DNA of 64,000 nt. It comes from Muribaculaceae bacterium. GTDB lineage: Bacteria > Bacteroidota > Bacteroidia > Bacteroidales > Muribaculaceae. Below the pieces are notes generated by a model. It was not told the origin of the DNA and ran no database searches. It saw only the letters and a program-made list of their open reading frames with translations. Below are positions 55,155-64,000 of this stretch, piece by piece; within the stretch, counting starts at the first letter, position 1; each line of letters starts with the position of its first letter. A program made the translations under genes and the position numbers. The stretch lies in contig JAFTRI010000029.1 in assembly GCA_017462345.1 (NCBI GenBank), positions 1 through 64,000 on the forward strand. Direction: 5' to 3'.

Positions 55155-56338
55155 ACTGCAACAGTCCAGTAAACACGCCTGCCGAACAACCCGTTCTTCA
55201 ACCGACGGTCCAAAGCAGACTGACATTAGGCCTGCCGGCATCGGCATGTGCCGGCGAACGGCGTTTTCCGTTGACTCCCGAAGCCGTGAATATGCTTGTG
55301 GCACGCGGTTTCACCGTCAAGATGGAAAAAGGAGCAGCATCGACAATCAAGTATTCCGACAACCGGTACACCCGACAAGGAGCAACCATCACCAGCCGCG
55401 ACGAGACACTGGGCTGCGACGTGGTGCTCCACATTCCACAAATGCCACTGCTTGATGTAAAAAAAATGCGACGGGGGGCACTACTATTGACATTATCAGA
55501 TATTTCAGAATACACCGACAGTGCCATAAGGGAACTGCTTGAACGAGGAATTACATCAGTTGCCATGATACGGATAGAAGATGACAACGGAAGCACTCCA
55601 TTCAATGATGTCCTTGCAGAGGTGGACGGCAGGGCATCCGTCGCCATTGCATCCTCATTTCTCGCCGACCCGCTCAACGGTAAAGGGATTCTGCTTGGCG
55701 GCATTAGCGGTATTGTTCCTTGTGAGATAACCATCCTAGGATCGGATATTGCCGCTTGTGCCGCGGCACGCAGTGCATTGGGGCTTGGCGCAACGGTAAG
55801 GATGTTTGACAATGATGTATCCCGGTTACGGTACGCGATAAAAGAGCTCGGAACTGGAGTTATAGCTTCAGCGGTATATCCCCATGTCCTGCAAAACGCC
55901 CTGCGTAGTGCCGATGTCGTAATTGCAACCGAAGCCGGCAGCGGATGTGTCATCGGTCAGGATATGACCGAACTGATGAAAAAACATGTCATATTGCTTG
56001 ACCTATGCCAGATATCCGGTCGTATATTCCCGTCGATACCTGCTGCAAGCCTGACAGAAGTGACACTTTCCGGCACATCCTGCCACACGGCGGCAAGGAG
56101 ATGTTTCACACACGTCGGAAACGCCGTTCCCCGCACATCAGCAATGGCATTAAGCAATGTCCTGATTACAATGCTTGACCGTATATTGTCCTGTGACGGG
56201 ATTACCAACGCACTTAAGATAATGCCGGGACTGCGTCCCGCCGTACAGACATTCATGGGAAAAGCGGTGAATACTGCACTTGCCCGAAAATTGAATATGC
56301 GTCAAGTTGATATAAATATATTCCTTTCTCTCTCATAG
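55151..56338 (+). CDS. Alanine dehydrogenase/PNT-like protein with altered active site
   Basis: The 395-residue protein has the two-domain fold of alanine dehydrogenases and transhydrogenase alpha subunits: GERRFPLTPEAV near the start and a Rossmann centre with LGLGATVRMFDN. Key positions differ from active enzymes. Where alanine dehydrogenase has VKEP and YLHLA, this has LHIPQMP and LTLSDIS, so the catalytic Lys and His are not present, and the GxGxxG loop reads LGSDIAACAA. It may be a non-catalytic or redirected paralogue. It ends at TAG and the RNase H ATG follows in frame four bases later, so a TAG readthrough would fuse the two. Confidence 0.72.
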   Translation: MNCNSPVNTPAEQPVLQPTVQSRLTLGLPASACAGERRFPLTPEAVNMLVARGFTVKMEKGAASTIKYSDNRYTRQGATITSRDETLGCDVVLHIPQMPLLDVKKMRRGALLLTLSDISEYTDSAIRELLERGITSVAMIRIEDDNGSTPFNDVLAEVDGRASVAIASSFLADPLNGKGILLGGISGIVPCEITILGSDIAACAAARSALGLGATVRMFDNDVSRLRYAIKELGTGVIASAVYPHVLQNALRSADVVIATEAGSGCVIGQDMTELMKKHVILLDLCQISGRIFPSIPAASLTEVTLSGTSCHTAARRCFTHVGNAVPRTSAMALSNVLITMLDRILSCDGITNALKIMPGLRPAVQTFMGKAVNTALARKLNMRQVDINIFLSLS

Positions 56339-56341
56339 AAA

Positions 56342-56986
56342 ATGATGGTAAAACGCAAATTCTACGTAGTGTGGGCAGGACACAGCCCCGGGATATACGA
56401 TTCATGGGAGGAATGCCAGGCACAAGTAAAGGGATTTCCTGATGCCCGATACAAATCCTTCTCCTCACTTGAGGAGGCAACCGAAGCCTTTAGGGGAGAC
56501 CCATCGGAGCACATAGGGATTTTACGTGCCATTGCATCCTACCGCCCCATTGAGATAAACTATGAAGCCTTTCCCGAGATTATTCTCGACAGCATCGCTG
56601 TCGATGCCGCCTGTTCCAAAAATCCGGGTCCGGTAGAATATCGCGGTGTCGATACCAAGACAGGAATAGAACTGTTCAGGGTAGGTCCACTTGCCGATGG
56701 TACCAACAACTTAGGCGAATTCCTTGCAATAGTCCACGCACTGGCAATGACCGCCAAACAAGGCACCACATTTCCGATATACTCCGACAGCCGCACCGCA
56801 CTGGCATGGGTGCGCGAACGCAAATGTAAAACCACCCTCAAACCCACATCCAACAACGCACGTATCTTAGAACTTGTGCGTCGTGCCGAGACATGGCTAC
56901 AGACCCACTCCTATTCCAACCGTCTCATAAAATGGAAAACGGAAGAATGGGGAGAAATTCCCGCAGACTTCGGACGCAAACATTAG
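56342..56986 (+). CDS. rnhA: Ribonuclease H1 with N-terminal hybrid-binding domain
   Basis: The 214-residue protein has an N-terminal hybrid-binding/viroplasmin-like domain (KFYVVWAGHSPGIYDSWEEC, about 5-50) and an RNase H domain with D in AVDAACSKNPG, E in NNLGEFLAIVHAL and D in IYSDSRTALAW, consistent with the DEDD active site. It degrades RNA in RNA-DNA hybrids. It begins with MM at 56342; the second Met may be used. Its 3' end overlaps the convergent MeaB gene by 4 bp. Confidence 0.88.
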   Translation: MMVKRKFYVVWAGHSPGIYDSWEECQAQVKGFPDARYKSFSSLEEATEAFRGDPSEHIGILRAIASYRPIEINYEAFPEIILDSIAVDAACSKNPGPVEYRGVDTKTGIELFRVGPLADGTNNLGEFLAIVHALAMTAKQGTTFPIYSDSRTALAWVRERKCKTTLKPTSNNARILELVRRAETWLQTHSYSNRLIKWKTEEWGEIPADFGRKH

Positions 56987-58077
56987 CGGTCACTTCCTCG
57001 AAAGTAGAAGTCAAGGACATCACGGGCTGCCGTGAATGAACTCTGTCGGTTGGACAATACCCGCTGCTCCTTATCGGCAAGCAGAGACGCGACATCGTGA
57101 TTGTTGTAGAAATGACGGCGCAACTGCTCGTCAATGGTCTCATACATCCAATAGCGCGCCTGCTCCTGACGCTTGCGTTCGAAATGTCCGTTACCGATTA
57201 CAAACTCAAAGTAGCGGTCAATCATCTCCCACACTTCAGCAATGCCGAGTTCATAGTATCCGGAATAGCATAACACTTCAGGAATCCATCCCGACAATGT
57301 AGGCGGGAAAAGATGCAATGCGCTTCGGAACTGAGCCTGCGCAAGACGTGCCCTATCGACATTGTCACCATCGGCCTTGTTTATCACAATTCCGTCAGCC
57401 ATCTCCATAATACCACGTTTGATACCCTGCAACTCATCGCCTGTTCCGGCAAGCTGTATCAACAAAAAGAAATCCACCATGGAGTGTACGGCAGTTTCAC
57501 TTTGTCCGACACCCACAGTCTCAACGAAAATATTGTTATACCCGGCAGCTTCACACAGCACAATTGTCTCACGTGTCTTTCGGGCAACCCCGCCAAGCGA
57601 TCCGGCTGAAGGGCTGGGTCGTATGAAAGCATCAGGATGAACCGACAATTTCTCCATACGTGTCTTGTCACCGAGGATACTTCCCTTGGTACGCTCGCTT
57701 GACGGGTCGATGGCGAGCACAGCCAGTTTGCCACCGGATTTCAATACATGTAAGCCGAAAACATCGATGGATGTACTCTTGCCTGCACCCGGAACCCCAG
57801 TGATACCTATACGCCGGGACTTTCCGGAATAAGGGAGACATTTTTCTATAACCTCCTGAGCTATCGCCTGATGCTCGGGCGACAGGCTCTCGACAAGAGT
57901 CACCGCCCGGCTAAGGATAGTGACATCCCCTTTCAGAATGCCTTCCACCATCTCTCCGGGAGTAGGCAGCGGCTGCCGACGGCGTCTGGTAAGATAAGGA
58001 TTCACAATCGGTGGTTGTGCAACCCCACTGTTAACTGTCAGTCCTGTGTATTTATCATCATTCTCGATGTGTTCCAT
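56983..58077 (-). CDS. MeaB/ArgK family P-loop GTPase (methylmalonyl-CoA mutase chaperone)
   Basis: The 364-residue protein has a P-loop GVPGAGKSTSIDVF, the switch-like DPSSERTKGSILGDKTRM, VGVGQSE and NKADGDN motifs of the MeaB family. These GTPases protect and load B12-dependent methylmalonyl-CoA mutase, which in Bacteroidales serves the succinate-propionate pathway. Mutase genes are not in the window. It follows the DUF1573 genes after 29 bp on the same strand. Confidence 0.92.
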   Translation of the reverse strand: MEHIENDDKYTGLTVNSGVAQPPIVNPYLTRRRRQPLPTPGEMVEGILKGDVTILSRAVTLVESLSPEHQAIAQEVIEKCLPYSGKSRRIGITGVPGAGKSTSIDVFGLHVLKSGGKLAVLAIDPSSERTKGSILGDKTRMEKLSVHPDAFIRPSPSAGSLGGVARKTRETIVLCEAAGYNNIFVETVGVGQSETAVHSMVDFFLLIQLAGTGDELQGIKRGIMEMADGIVINKADGDNVDRARLAQAQFRSALHLFPPTLSGWIPEVLCYSGYYELGIAEVWEMIDRYFEFVIGNGHFERKRQEQARYWMYETIDEQLRRHFYNNHDVASLLADKEQRVLSNRQSSFTAARDVLDFYFRGSDR

Positions 58078-58106
58078 AAGTTTTTCTGGTTTGCAATTAA
58101 TATATT

Positions 58107-59189
58107 TTATTGTTTAACCTCCCCTACGACGCGAACGATTTTCCGGGGGGTGTAGGGATCATTGGTTATTACCGTTATGCGTGCATTGAGAAGTTCAGGA
58201 TTCATCTTGGATGTATCCACGTCTACCGTGACCTGGAGCGTTTTCCCTTTCTTGATTTTGTCGGAATCATACCTGATTGTCACACCAGGATCAGCCGTGT
58301 AAATACGACGTATTTCCAATGGGCTTTTGCCGGTATTGCCTATTTCAAACCGCCGGCTCACTATTCCGCTGTTGAATGACACCGTACCGAAGTCAACCTG
58401 TTCGGAATCCAACTCGATCTGTGGGGCTTTGGCAAGCTGCCCGGGAGTGAGTCTGGAAAAATCCTCTTCAACCGTCACGACAACCAAAACCGGAACCTCC
58501 ATATCGGAATCTCTGGTCGGAATGAGTGTCACATCGATGTCATTCAATCCCCATTGTGGACACTTACCGGTATTCAGATAAAATGAGAATGTAATTTGCT
58601 CGCCCGAAGCGACAGCCTCAGGTGCGGACAGAATCGACAGGTATTCCGGAACATTTTTCCATTCGGGATAAAGCGTATCTGTGCCTTGGTTGTAAGCATC
58701 CAGAAACACCGTCTTGATTTTCCCGCGTTTCAGCTCTCCGAAAGCTACCGTACTGTTACGCAACTTGAGTTCTCCGGCATCTACCGGATAACGGCTTCTG
58801 ACAGTATCTTCATCCCCTATAACGACTCCTGAAATAGTGAGTGTGTACTTTTCCTTTTCCGTATTGGTATAGAGATACACCTTTTTATTAAACCTGCCGG
58901 GTCGTCCGAGTGCATTATATGAAACGGTTACAGTTGCGGTATCCCCGGGAGCAACGGGTGATTCAGGATACTCGGGTGTAGTACACCCGCATGTCGCACG
59001 GGCATCGGTGATTACCACCGGGCTGTCGCCGGTATTGACGAATTGCATCTCACATGCCACTATCCCGCATTCTTCCCTGAAAACGCCAAAATCATGGCTG
59101 TCTTTTATCCATTCCATACGTGGTCCAGCCATTACGGCAACAGCCGACAACAACACTGTAACCGACAAGAAATACCGACTCATGTTCAT
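58107..59189 (-). CDS. Secreted DUF1573 protein, long form
   Basis: The 360-residue protein has a signal peptide (about 1-21) and a DUF1573 domain (about 25-110) with HDFGVFREECG, CEMQFVNTGDSPVVITDARATCGCTTPEYP and LGRPGRFNKKVYLYTN. Two more beta-sandwich repeats of similar style follow, the last with FEIGNTGKSPLEIRRIY. DUF1573 proteins are exported; the family is common in Bacteroidetes and its function is not known. It overlaps the shorter DUF1573 gene by 4 bp. Confidence 0.8.
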   Translation of the reverse strand: MNMSRYFLSVTVLLSAVAVMAGPRMEWIKDSHDFGVFREECGIVACEMQFVNTGDSPVVITDARATCGCTTPEYPESPVAPGDTATVTVSYNALGRPGRFNKKVYLYTNTEKEKYTLTISGVVIGDEDTVRSRYPVDAGELKLRNSTVAFGELKRGKIKTVFLDAYNQGTDTLYPEWKNVPEYLSILSAPEAVASGEQITFSFYLNTGKCPQWGLNDIDVTLIPTRDSDMEVPVLVVVTVEEDFSRLTPGQLAKAPQIELDSEQVDFGTVSFNSGIVSRRFEIGNTGKSPLEIRRIYTADPGVTIRYDSDKIKKGKTLQVTVDVDTSKMNPELLNARITVITNDPYTPRKIVRVVGEVKQ

Positions 59190-59584
59190 TCTTTTTCCTC
59201 TTTGGGGATTGTTACTCCGCTTATTTTCAAGACAAAGCGTTTACCTTTCACATTAGTTCTCAGTTTGATGCTGCGATCGAATTCCCCGGGACGGCCTGCA
59301 GGATTGTACGTGACTTTTATTTTGCCTGATTTACCCGGCCTTATCGGTTCTATAGGATACTCCGGACGTGTACAGCCACAACTGGCACTTGCCGAGATTA
59401 TGACGAGCGGGCTGTCTCCTGTGTTCTTGAACTCGAACTCATGGCTTACAGGTCCGTTTTCTTCCTTAATCGTACCGAAATCGTAACTTTTCTCGACAAA
59501 GTGCATCAGCGGACCTTTATCATCGGCACAGAATGCCTGTACCGACAGGAATATGCTCCAAACTATGGCAATAATATATTTCAT
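59186..59584 (-). CDS. Secreted DUF1573 protein, short form
   Basis: From ATG 59584 the product is 132 residues: a signal peptide (about 1-20), then a single DUF1573 domain with YDFGTIKEENGPV, HEFEFKNTGDSPLVIISASASCGCTRPEYP and NPAGRPGEFDRSI. It is a one-domain sister of the next gene and probably arose by duplication. A frame from 59599 begins with TTG and is less likely. A TTAATTTG stretch (one mismatch to the -7 consensus) lies just upstream. Confidence 0.8.
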   Translation of the reverse strand: MKYIIAIVWSIFLSVQAFCADDKGPLMHFVEKSYDFGTIKEENGPVSHEFEFKNTGDSPLVIISASASCGCTRPEYPIEPIRPGKSGKIKVTYNPAGRPGEFDRSIKLRTNVKGKRFVLKISGVTIPKEEKE

Positions 59585-59722
59585 ACAGTTCAAACACAAA
59601 TTAATTATGTAAAGTTACGATAAACAGAATGCCGGAATCTTTCCTGAGCGTTAATCTATCTTAAACGAAAGAAAAGCGACAGGGATGCACCGGGGATGCA
59701 TGCCGGGAATCAGCATAACGGA

Positions 59723-62700
59723 TCATATTGTTTCCAATGAATGAATGGATGTGAGGATATGAACCGCATCCTCTACCGTGGGGACTGTCGTGATAGCAAT
59801 ACTGCGCCGTCCGTTCTTTTCACGAATACGACAACGCCGGGGGTTTGCCTGTAGATAATTCAGTATCTTTCCGAACATAGGCGACTGATAATAGGCCTTG
59901 TTACTGTCATCGACAAAGTAGAGGTACATGGATTCCTGTTTCAACGCCACTTTTTCTATGCCAAGCTGCCGTGCAAGACGACGCAAGCGCGGAATACGCA
60001 ACAGCTCGGCAGTCTCATGCGGGATTTTTCCGAAACGGTCCTCCAATCTTTCCTTGAATGCCTGAAGGTCTAACTCACGCTCTATACTGTCAAGTTCCTG
60101 ATACAACCTGATGCGTTCACCTTCCTGCGGCACATACAATGCCGGGAGCATAAGTTCAAGATCACTTTCTATTATGCAGTCAGTCGCATATTCCTTATCC
60201 CCATCGTCACCTGATGTCAATGCGTCGGAAAATTCCTCATTCCGCAATTCCATCACGGCTTCCTTCAATATCTTCTGATATGTCTCATAGCCAAGGTCGG
60301 CAATGAATCCGCTCTGTTCCGCCCCAAGCAGATTTCCCGCTCCGCGAATGTCAAGGTCCTGCATCGCAATGTGTATCCCGCTACCAAGATCAGAGAAACT
60401 TTCAATAGCCTGTAGACGACGGCGCGACACCGGTGACAAAGGAATGTGAGGAGGAACAAGAAGATAACAGAACGCCTTTCGTGAACTGCGACCCACACGT
60501 CCGCGCAACTGGTGCAACTCGCTGAGGCCGAAATTCTGGGCATTGTTTATGACTATAGTATTGACATTCGGCATGTCGATACCCGACTCAATGATTGTCG
60601 TCGCCAACAATACATCATAATCATGATTGGCAAAATCTATTATCGCTTTTTCAAGTTTCTCAGGAGGCATCTGCCCGTGTCCGATAACAGTACGGGCATC
60701 AGGGACAAGACGTTTTACCATCTCCTGAAGTTCATACAACCCTTCGATGCGGTGATTGATTATAAACACCTGACCGTTGCGCGACATCTCAAAATTGACG
60801 GCTTCGGAAATAATATCATCGTTGAGTGCATTTACCGAAGTCATAATCGGGTAACGATTGGCAGGAGGTGTCGTTATTGCCGACAGGTCACGCGCACCCA
60901 TCAGAGAGAACTGGAGTGTCCGCGGAATGGGAGTGGCACTCATGGTGAGCGTATCGACACTTATTTTCAGTTGCTTCAACTTCTCCTTAACCGCAACTCC
61001 GAATTTCTGTTCCTCATCGACCACCAACAGACCCAAGTCCTTGAATTTAACGTCCTTTCCAATCAGTTTGTGGGTTCCAATGAGTATATCTATATTCCCT
61101 TCCGCGAGATCGGATATTATCTGCTTGCACTGTTTAGGGGTACGCGCCCGGGACAGATAATCGACACGGACCGGAAAATCCTTCAGCCGGTCCTTGAATG
61201 TATTATAGTGCTGGTAAGCCAGCACTGTTGTCGGGACAAGCACGGCAGTCTGTTTTCCATCGGTCGCCGCCTTGAATGCGGCACGTATGGCAATTTCAGT
61301 TTTTCCGAATCCGACGTCACCACATATCAGGCGATCCATAGGTCGCGGACTTTCCATATCGGCCTTTACCGCCTGTGTTGCCGTCAGCTGGTCGGGGGTA
61401 TCTTCATAGATGAACGAAGCCTCAAGTTCCTGTTGCAGATAGGAGTCAGGCGAGAAACTGAACCCCTTCTCATCCTTACGGGCGGCATACAGTTTTATCA
61501 GATCGCGTGCAATATCCTTCAGTTTGCTCTTAGTACGTTCCTTCACCCTATTCCACGCACCCGAACCCAACTTGTTTATCCGCGGCTCTACCCCCTCCTT
61601 TCCACGGTATTTGGCCAACTTGTGAAGAGAATGTATGCTGACGAATATGATATCATTATTGAGATATGTGAGCTTTATCATCTCCTGCATACGTCCGTTG
61701 ACATCGGTACGCAGTAGTCCAGCGAATTTCCCCACGCCATGGTCGACATGGACAATATAATCACCTATTTCTATCGAGCTTAGCTCTTTTAACGACAGAG
61801 CCAACTTGCCCGAACGCGCACGGTCACTTTTCAGATTATACTTATGGAAACGGTCAAATATCTGATGGTCAGTGAATACACACATCCTGTTCTGATGGTC
61901 GACAAATCCCTCATGGACAGTTGACAGTATCGGCGTAAACTCGATTTTATCTCCACGGTCATCAAATATGACCCGTAGACGTTCAATCTGTTTTTCGCTG
62001 TCACTCAATATATACAGCGCGTACCCATCATCAAGCAGCCTTGTAAACGACTCGCTTATCAGGTCAAAATTCTTGTGATATATACCCTGCGGAGTACAAT
62101 TGAAATTGATCGAGACGGAAGTGTCACTGTCGGGGGTGGCTGCCGATGTGAACCGTAACTGCCTGAAGCGGTCAAACTGTGTGGCAAAAGCCTCGGCATC
62201 GACGACCTGATGCATTGCATTCCTATCCCCCTCTTCGGCAATAATCGCACTGTCAGAGAATGTCTCCGAGGCAATAGCACGTATGCGCTCGACTGTATAT
62301 GCCGCATCACGCACGGCTATCACGGTCGACGGGCTGATGAAATCAAGCAACGAGCCGCCGCGGGCATGGCTTGCCACATTGGATGTAATGGCAATATCGT
62401 CAAGACGTTGCTCCGACAATTGTGTTTCAATGTTGAATGTCCTGATGGAGTCTATTTCATCCCCGAAGAAATCGATACGGAACGGAAGTTCATGGGAATA
62501 CCCGAAAATATCAAGAATTGAGCCACGCACGGCAAAGTGTCCCGGATCATAGACATAATCTACTTCCTCAAACCCGTTTTCCCGCAGCCATTTAATGGTA
62601 TCGGTGAGGTTCACCGCAGTGTTTACCTTAATGTGAAGCGTATGGCGGGCTATGGTTTCGCGTGAAGCGACACGTTCGGCAAGAGCTTCAGGATAAGTCA

Positions 62701-63064
62701 CCACATACTTCAGACGCGGATCGGAATGCCAACGGTTCAAGGCTTCAGTACGCAGAATCTGTGACGGAGGATCAACCTGCCCGTACTTGATGTCGCGCTT
62801 ATATCCCGACGGGAACATCAACACCGCATCCTCTCCTAAAAAGCGGGAGATGTCATGATACAAATAACCGGCATCATCAAGACAATCACCGACTACCAGC
62901 ATCGGTACATCTTTCCCTGGCATCGCGGCCAAAAGCATTGCAGCCGACGAGCCTGCGAGACCGTAATACGAGACATGCCCGCTTCTGCGACCGTCAAGTG
63001 TCTTTTTAATCGCCTCCCGTCGTCCTGAAGATATGAATCTGTCACAAAGTCCTGTTACGTCCAT
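59723..63064 (-). CDS. mfd: Transcription-repair coupling factor Mfd
   Basis: Mfd removes RNA polymerase stalled at DNA damage and recruits UvrA. The 1113-residue protein has UvrB-like N-terminal domains, an RNA polymerase interaction domain (about 450-510) with VHVDHGVGKFAG, a RecG-like helicase core (about 555-900) with Walker A GDVGFGKTEIA, DEEQ in LLVVDEEQKFG and QLRGRVGRSSR, and a C-terminal TRCF domain. Length is normal. Its ATG overlaps the S41 protease stop (TAATG), so the genes are translationally coupled. Confidence 0.95.
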   Translation of the reverse strand: MDVTGLCDRFISSGRREAIKKTLDGRRSGHVSYYGLAGSSAAMLLAAMPGKDVPMLVVGDCLDDAGYLYHDISRFLGEDAVLMFPSGYKRDIKYGQVDPPSQILRTEALNRWHSDPRLKYVVTYPEALAERVASRETIARHTLHIKVNTAVNLTDTIKWLRENGFEEVDYVYDPGHFAVRGSILDIFGYSHELPFRIDFFGDEIDSIRTFNIETQLSEQRLDDIAITSNVASHARGGSLLDFISPSTVIAVRDAAYTVERIRAIASETFSDSAIIAEEGDRNAMHQVVDAEAFATQFDRFRQLRFTSAATPDSDTSVSINFNCTPQGIYHKNFDLISESFTRLLDDGYALYILSDSEKQIERLRVIFDDRGDKIEFTPILSTVHEGFVDHQNRMCVFTDHQIFDRFHKYNLKSDRARSGKLALSLKELSSIEIGDYIVHVDHGVGKFAGLLRTDVNGRMQEMIKLTYLNNDIIFVSIHSLHKLAKYRGKEGVEPRINKLGSGAWNRVKERTKSKLKDIARDLIKLYAARKDEKGFSFSPDSYLQQELEASFIYEDTPDQLTATQAVKADMESPRPMDRLICGDVGFGKTEIAIRAAFKAATDGKQTAVLVPTTVLAYQHYNTFKDRLKDFPVRVDYLSRARTPKQCKQIISDLAEGNIDILIGTHKLIGKDVKFKDLGLLVVDEEQKFGVAVKEKLKQLKISVDTLTMSATPIPRTLQFSLMGARDLSAITTPPANRYPIMTSVNALNDDIISEAVNFEMSRNGQVFIINHRIEGLYELQEMVKRLVPDARTVIGHGQMPPEKLEKAIIDFANHDYDVLLATTIIESGIDMPNVNTIVINNAQNFGLSELHQLRGRVGRSSRKAFCYLLVPPHIPLSPVSRRRLQAIESFSDLGSGIHIAMQDLDIRGAGNLLGAEQSGFIADLGYETYQKILKEAVMELRNEEFSDALTSGDDGDKEYATDCIIESDLELMLPALYVPQEGERIRLYQELDSIERELDLQAFKERLEDRFGKIPHETAELLRIPRLRRLARQLGIEKVALKQESMYLYFVDDSNKAYYQSPMFGKILNYLQANPRRCRIREKNGRRSIAITTVPTVEDAVHILTSIHSLETI

Positions 63065-64000
63065 TATTCCGATTTGCTGGGAGAGGAAAGGAGTTTGCCG
63101 TATTCTGCCGGCTCATTCAGTATCGCGACGGCCCTGTCCATTGCCGGATCATACTTCAGGTTGTTTATCACCTGTCCGCGCTGGAAATAATAGCGTTTTA
63201 TTATTTCACCCGACAGCAACTCCGATATGGCCTTGCGGTTAGAGTCGAGATCCTTGTTCAGGTCATGTTTCAACATGCGTTCAAGCGTGCTGAACTGGGC
63301 TTTTATGCTGTCGTTCATATACCCTTCGGTTTCAGCGGCTTTTTTCAGGTCGGCCAACATCACCTCACATACCTTGTCATACTTGAATGTTGCAGGATCG
63401 ATGAATTGCTTGAAGTCGGCAAAGATAGAGTCGGTTATTTCAAACTCACCTGCCGGCAATATCCCGGAATTGACCGAGGCAAAACGGGTTGCGTAATCAA
63501 ATGCCCAATGATCACGGACAATGTTATAGGTGAGGCGGTTCACTTCAGGATAATCGATTTTCACATCAGGCGTAATACCTCCGCCATCGCGCACTTCACG
63601 GCCGTTGGCTGTACGGAACACAGTTGTAAGACTGTCAGGAATGCGTGCAACCGAACCATCGGGATTGCGGTGGGAATAGTCGATAGCCTGTATCAGGCGT
63701 CCACTGGGGATATAATATTTTGCCACAGTGACTTTCAGAAGCCCGTCATAAGGCAATTGCCGTGTACTCTGGACAAGCCCTTTGCCGTATGAACGGCTAC
63801 CGACAATTACAGCCCTGTCAAGATCCTGCAAAGCCCCGGCGACAATCTCGGCACTTGACGCGGAACCACCGTCAATCAGTACCGCCAACGGGATTTCAGT
63901 ATCGACCGGAGACGATGTCGTCTTGTAGACCTTCTCATTCAGCACGCCCTTACCCCTTGTCCGTAATACTTCAGTGTTCTTGGGAACAAACAGTCCGACT
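63064..64000 (-). CDS. S41 family C-terminal processing protease (N-terminal part outside window)
   Basis: The frame is open to the right window edge; only the last 312 residues are present. It begins in the PDZ-to-catalytic region (FVPKNTEVLRTRG and NEKVYKTTSSPVDTE), then shows the S41 catalytic core with the serine in LIDGGSASSAEIVAGAL and the lysine in SRSYGKGLVQS. C-terminal processing proteases cleave envelope proteins in the periplasm. A tail of about 110 helical residues follows the catalytic core. It overlaps mfd by the bases TAATG. Confidence 0.87.
   Translation of the reverse strand, partial: VGLFVPKNTEVLRTRGKGVLNEKVYKTTSSPVDTEIPLAVLIDGGSASSAEIVAGALQDLDRAVIVGSRSYGKGLVQSTRQLPYDGLLKVTVAKYYIPSGRLIQAIDYSHRNPDGSVARIPDSLTTVFRTANGREVRDGGGITPDVKIDYPEVNRLTYNIVRDHWAFDYATRFASVNSGILPAGEFEITDSIFADFKQFIDPATFKYDKVCEVMLADLKKAAETEGYMNDSIKAQFSTLERMLKHDLNKDLDSNRKAISELLSGEIIKRYYFQRGQVINNLKYDPAMDRAVAILNEPAEYGKLLSSPSKSE

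Noticed and set aside
5090..59723. Global reassignment of TAG to glutamine
   Set aside because: TAG ends at least ten clear genes in the window, and reading through relA/spoT, tolC or DUF4919 would extend into other genes. Only suppression, mutation or error remain possible.

Overview
The window looks like chromosome from a member of the Bacteroidales, plausibly Muribaculaceae-like; the family is a guess, the order is well supported. Evidence: TAnnTTTG-type promoter elements before many genes, type IX secretion (T9SS) genes (PorX, PorW/SprE, two PorU-like C25 proteins), a compact sufBCDS cluster, DUF1573 and DUF4919 proteins, a Bacteroidetes-type membrane MutS paralogue and a RelA/SpoT bifunctional enzyme. 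I saw no rRNA, tRNA, CRISPR array or classical insertion sequence.

Layout. 1-3898 (minus): a cut-off multidomain N-acetylmuramoyl-L-alanine amidase and a PD40 beta-propeller protein. 4050-4340: an intergenic block of palindromic repeats. 4344-9396 (minus): ThiF/MoeB-like E1, a 7TM-HD phosphodiesterase and RelA/SpoT. 9563-13225 (plus): MalY/PatB aminotransferase, AroA, a small membrane protein and an ABC-3 metal permease. 13266-19928 (plus): PorW, PorX, TsaE, BirA, DUF4919. 19974-28887 (minus): an NtrY-like kinase, then an efflux operon (adaptor, two FtsX/MacB permeases, ATPase, TolC) ending in its sigma-54 activator, with a -24/-12-like site and a cluster of GTGTCC boxes before the adaptor. 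28903-34377 (minus): cvpA and sufBCDS, with sufB broken by an in-frame TAG. 34504-43485 (plus): GH25 lysozyme, PorU, Rex, a metal-ligand-less FAH-fold protein and a second PorU-like gene also broken by an in-frame TAG. 43571-44950: an AAA ATPase cassette between 108-109 bp direct repeats. 45059-45342: a highly structured, possibly non-coding element. 45343-51403 (plus): a RiPP cluster. 51457-56986 (plus): acetyl-esterase, membrane MutS, AroK, an alanine-dehydrogenase-like protein and RNase H. 56983-64000 (minus): MeaB, two DUF1573 proteins, Mfd and a cut-off S41 protease.

The most unusual system is the RiPP cluster at about 45.7-51.4 kb. It joins parts of lasso-peptide machinery (a mini B2-type Cys protease, a PqqD-fold leader-binding protein, an HPr-kinase-like enzyme and a nucleotidyltransferase-fold protein) to three radical SAM enzymes, two of them tandem paralogues. 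There is no asparagine-synthetase-like lasso cyclase. A 52-codon gene between the PqqD and kinase genes encodes a precursor-like peptide: a lysine-rich leader with a YxxP motif and a tyrosine-rich C-terminus with three perfect YYTSL repeats. I know of no described RiPP class with this combination, but this cannot be checked here.

TAG ends about ten intact genes here, including relA and pgpH, so the two in-frame TAGs are not evidence for global recoding. Nonsense mutation, amber suppression or C-to-T sequence error remain possible. Promoter calls rest on motif matching by eye; base composition remarks are qualitative.
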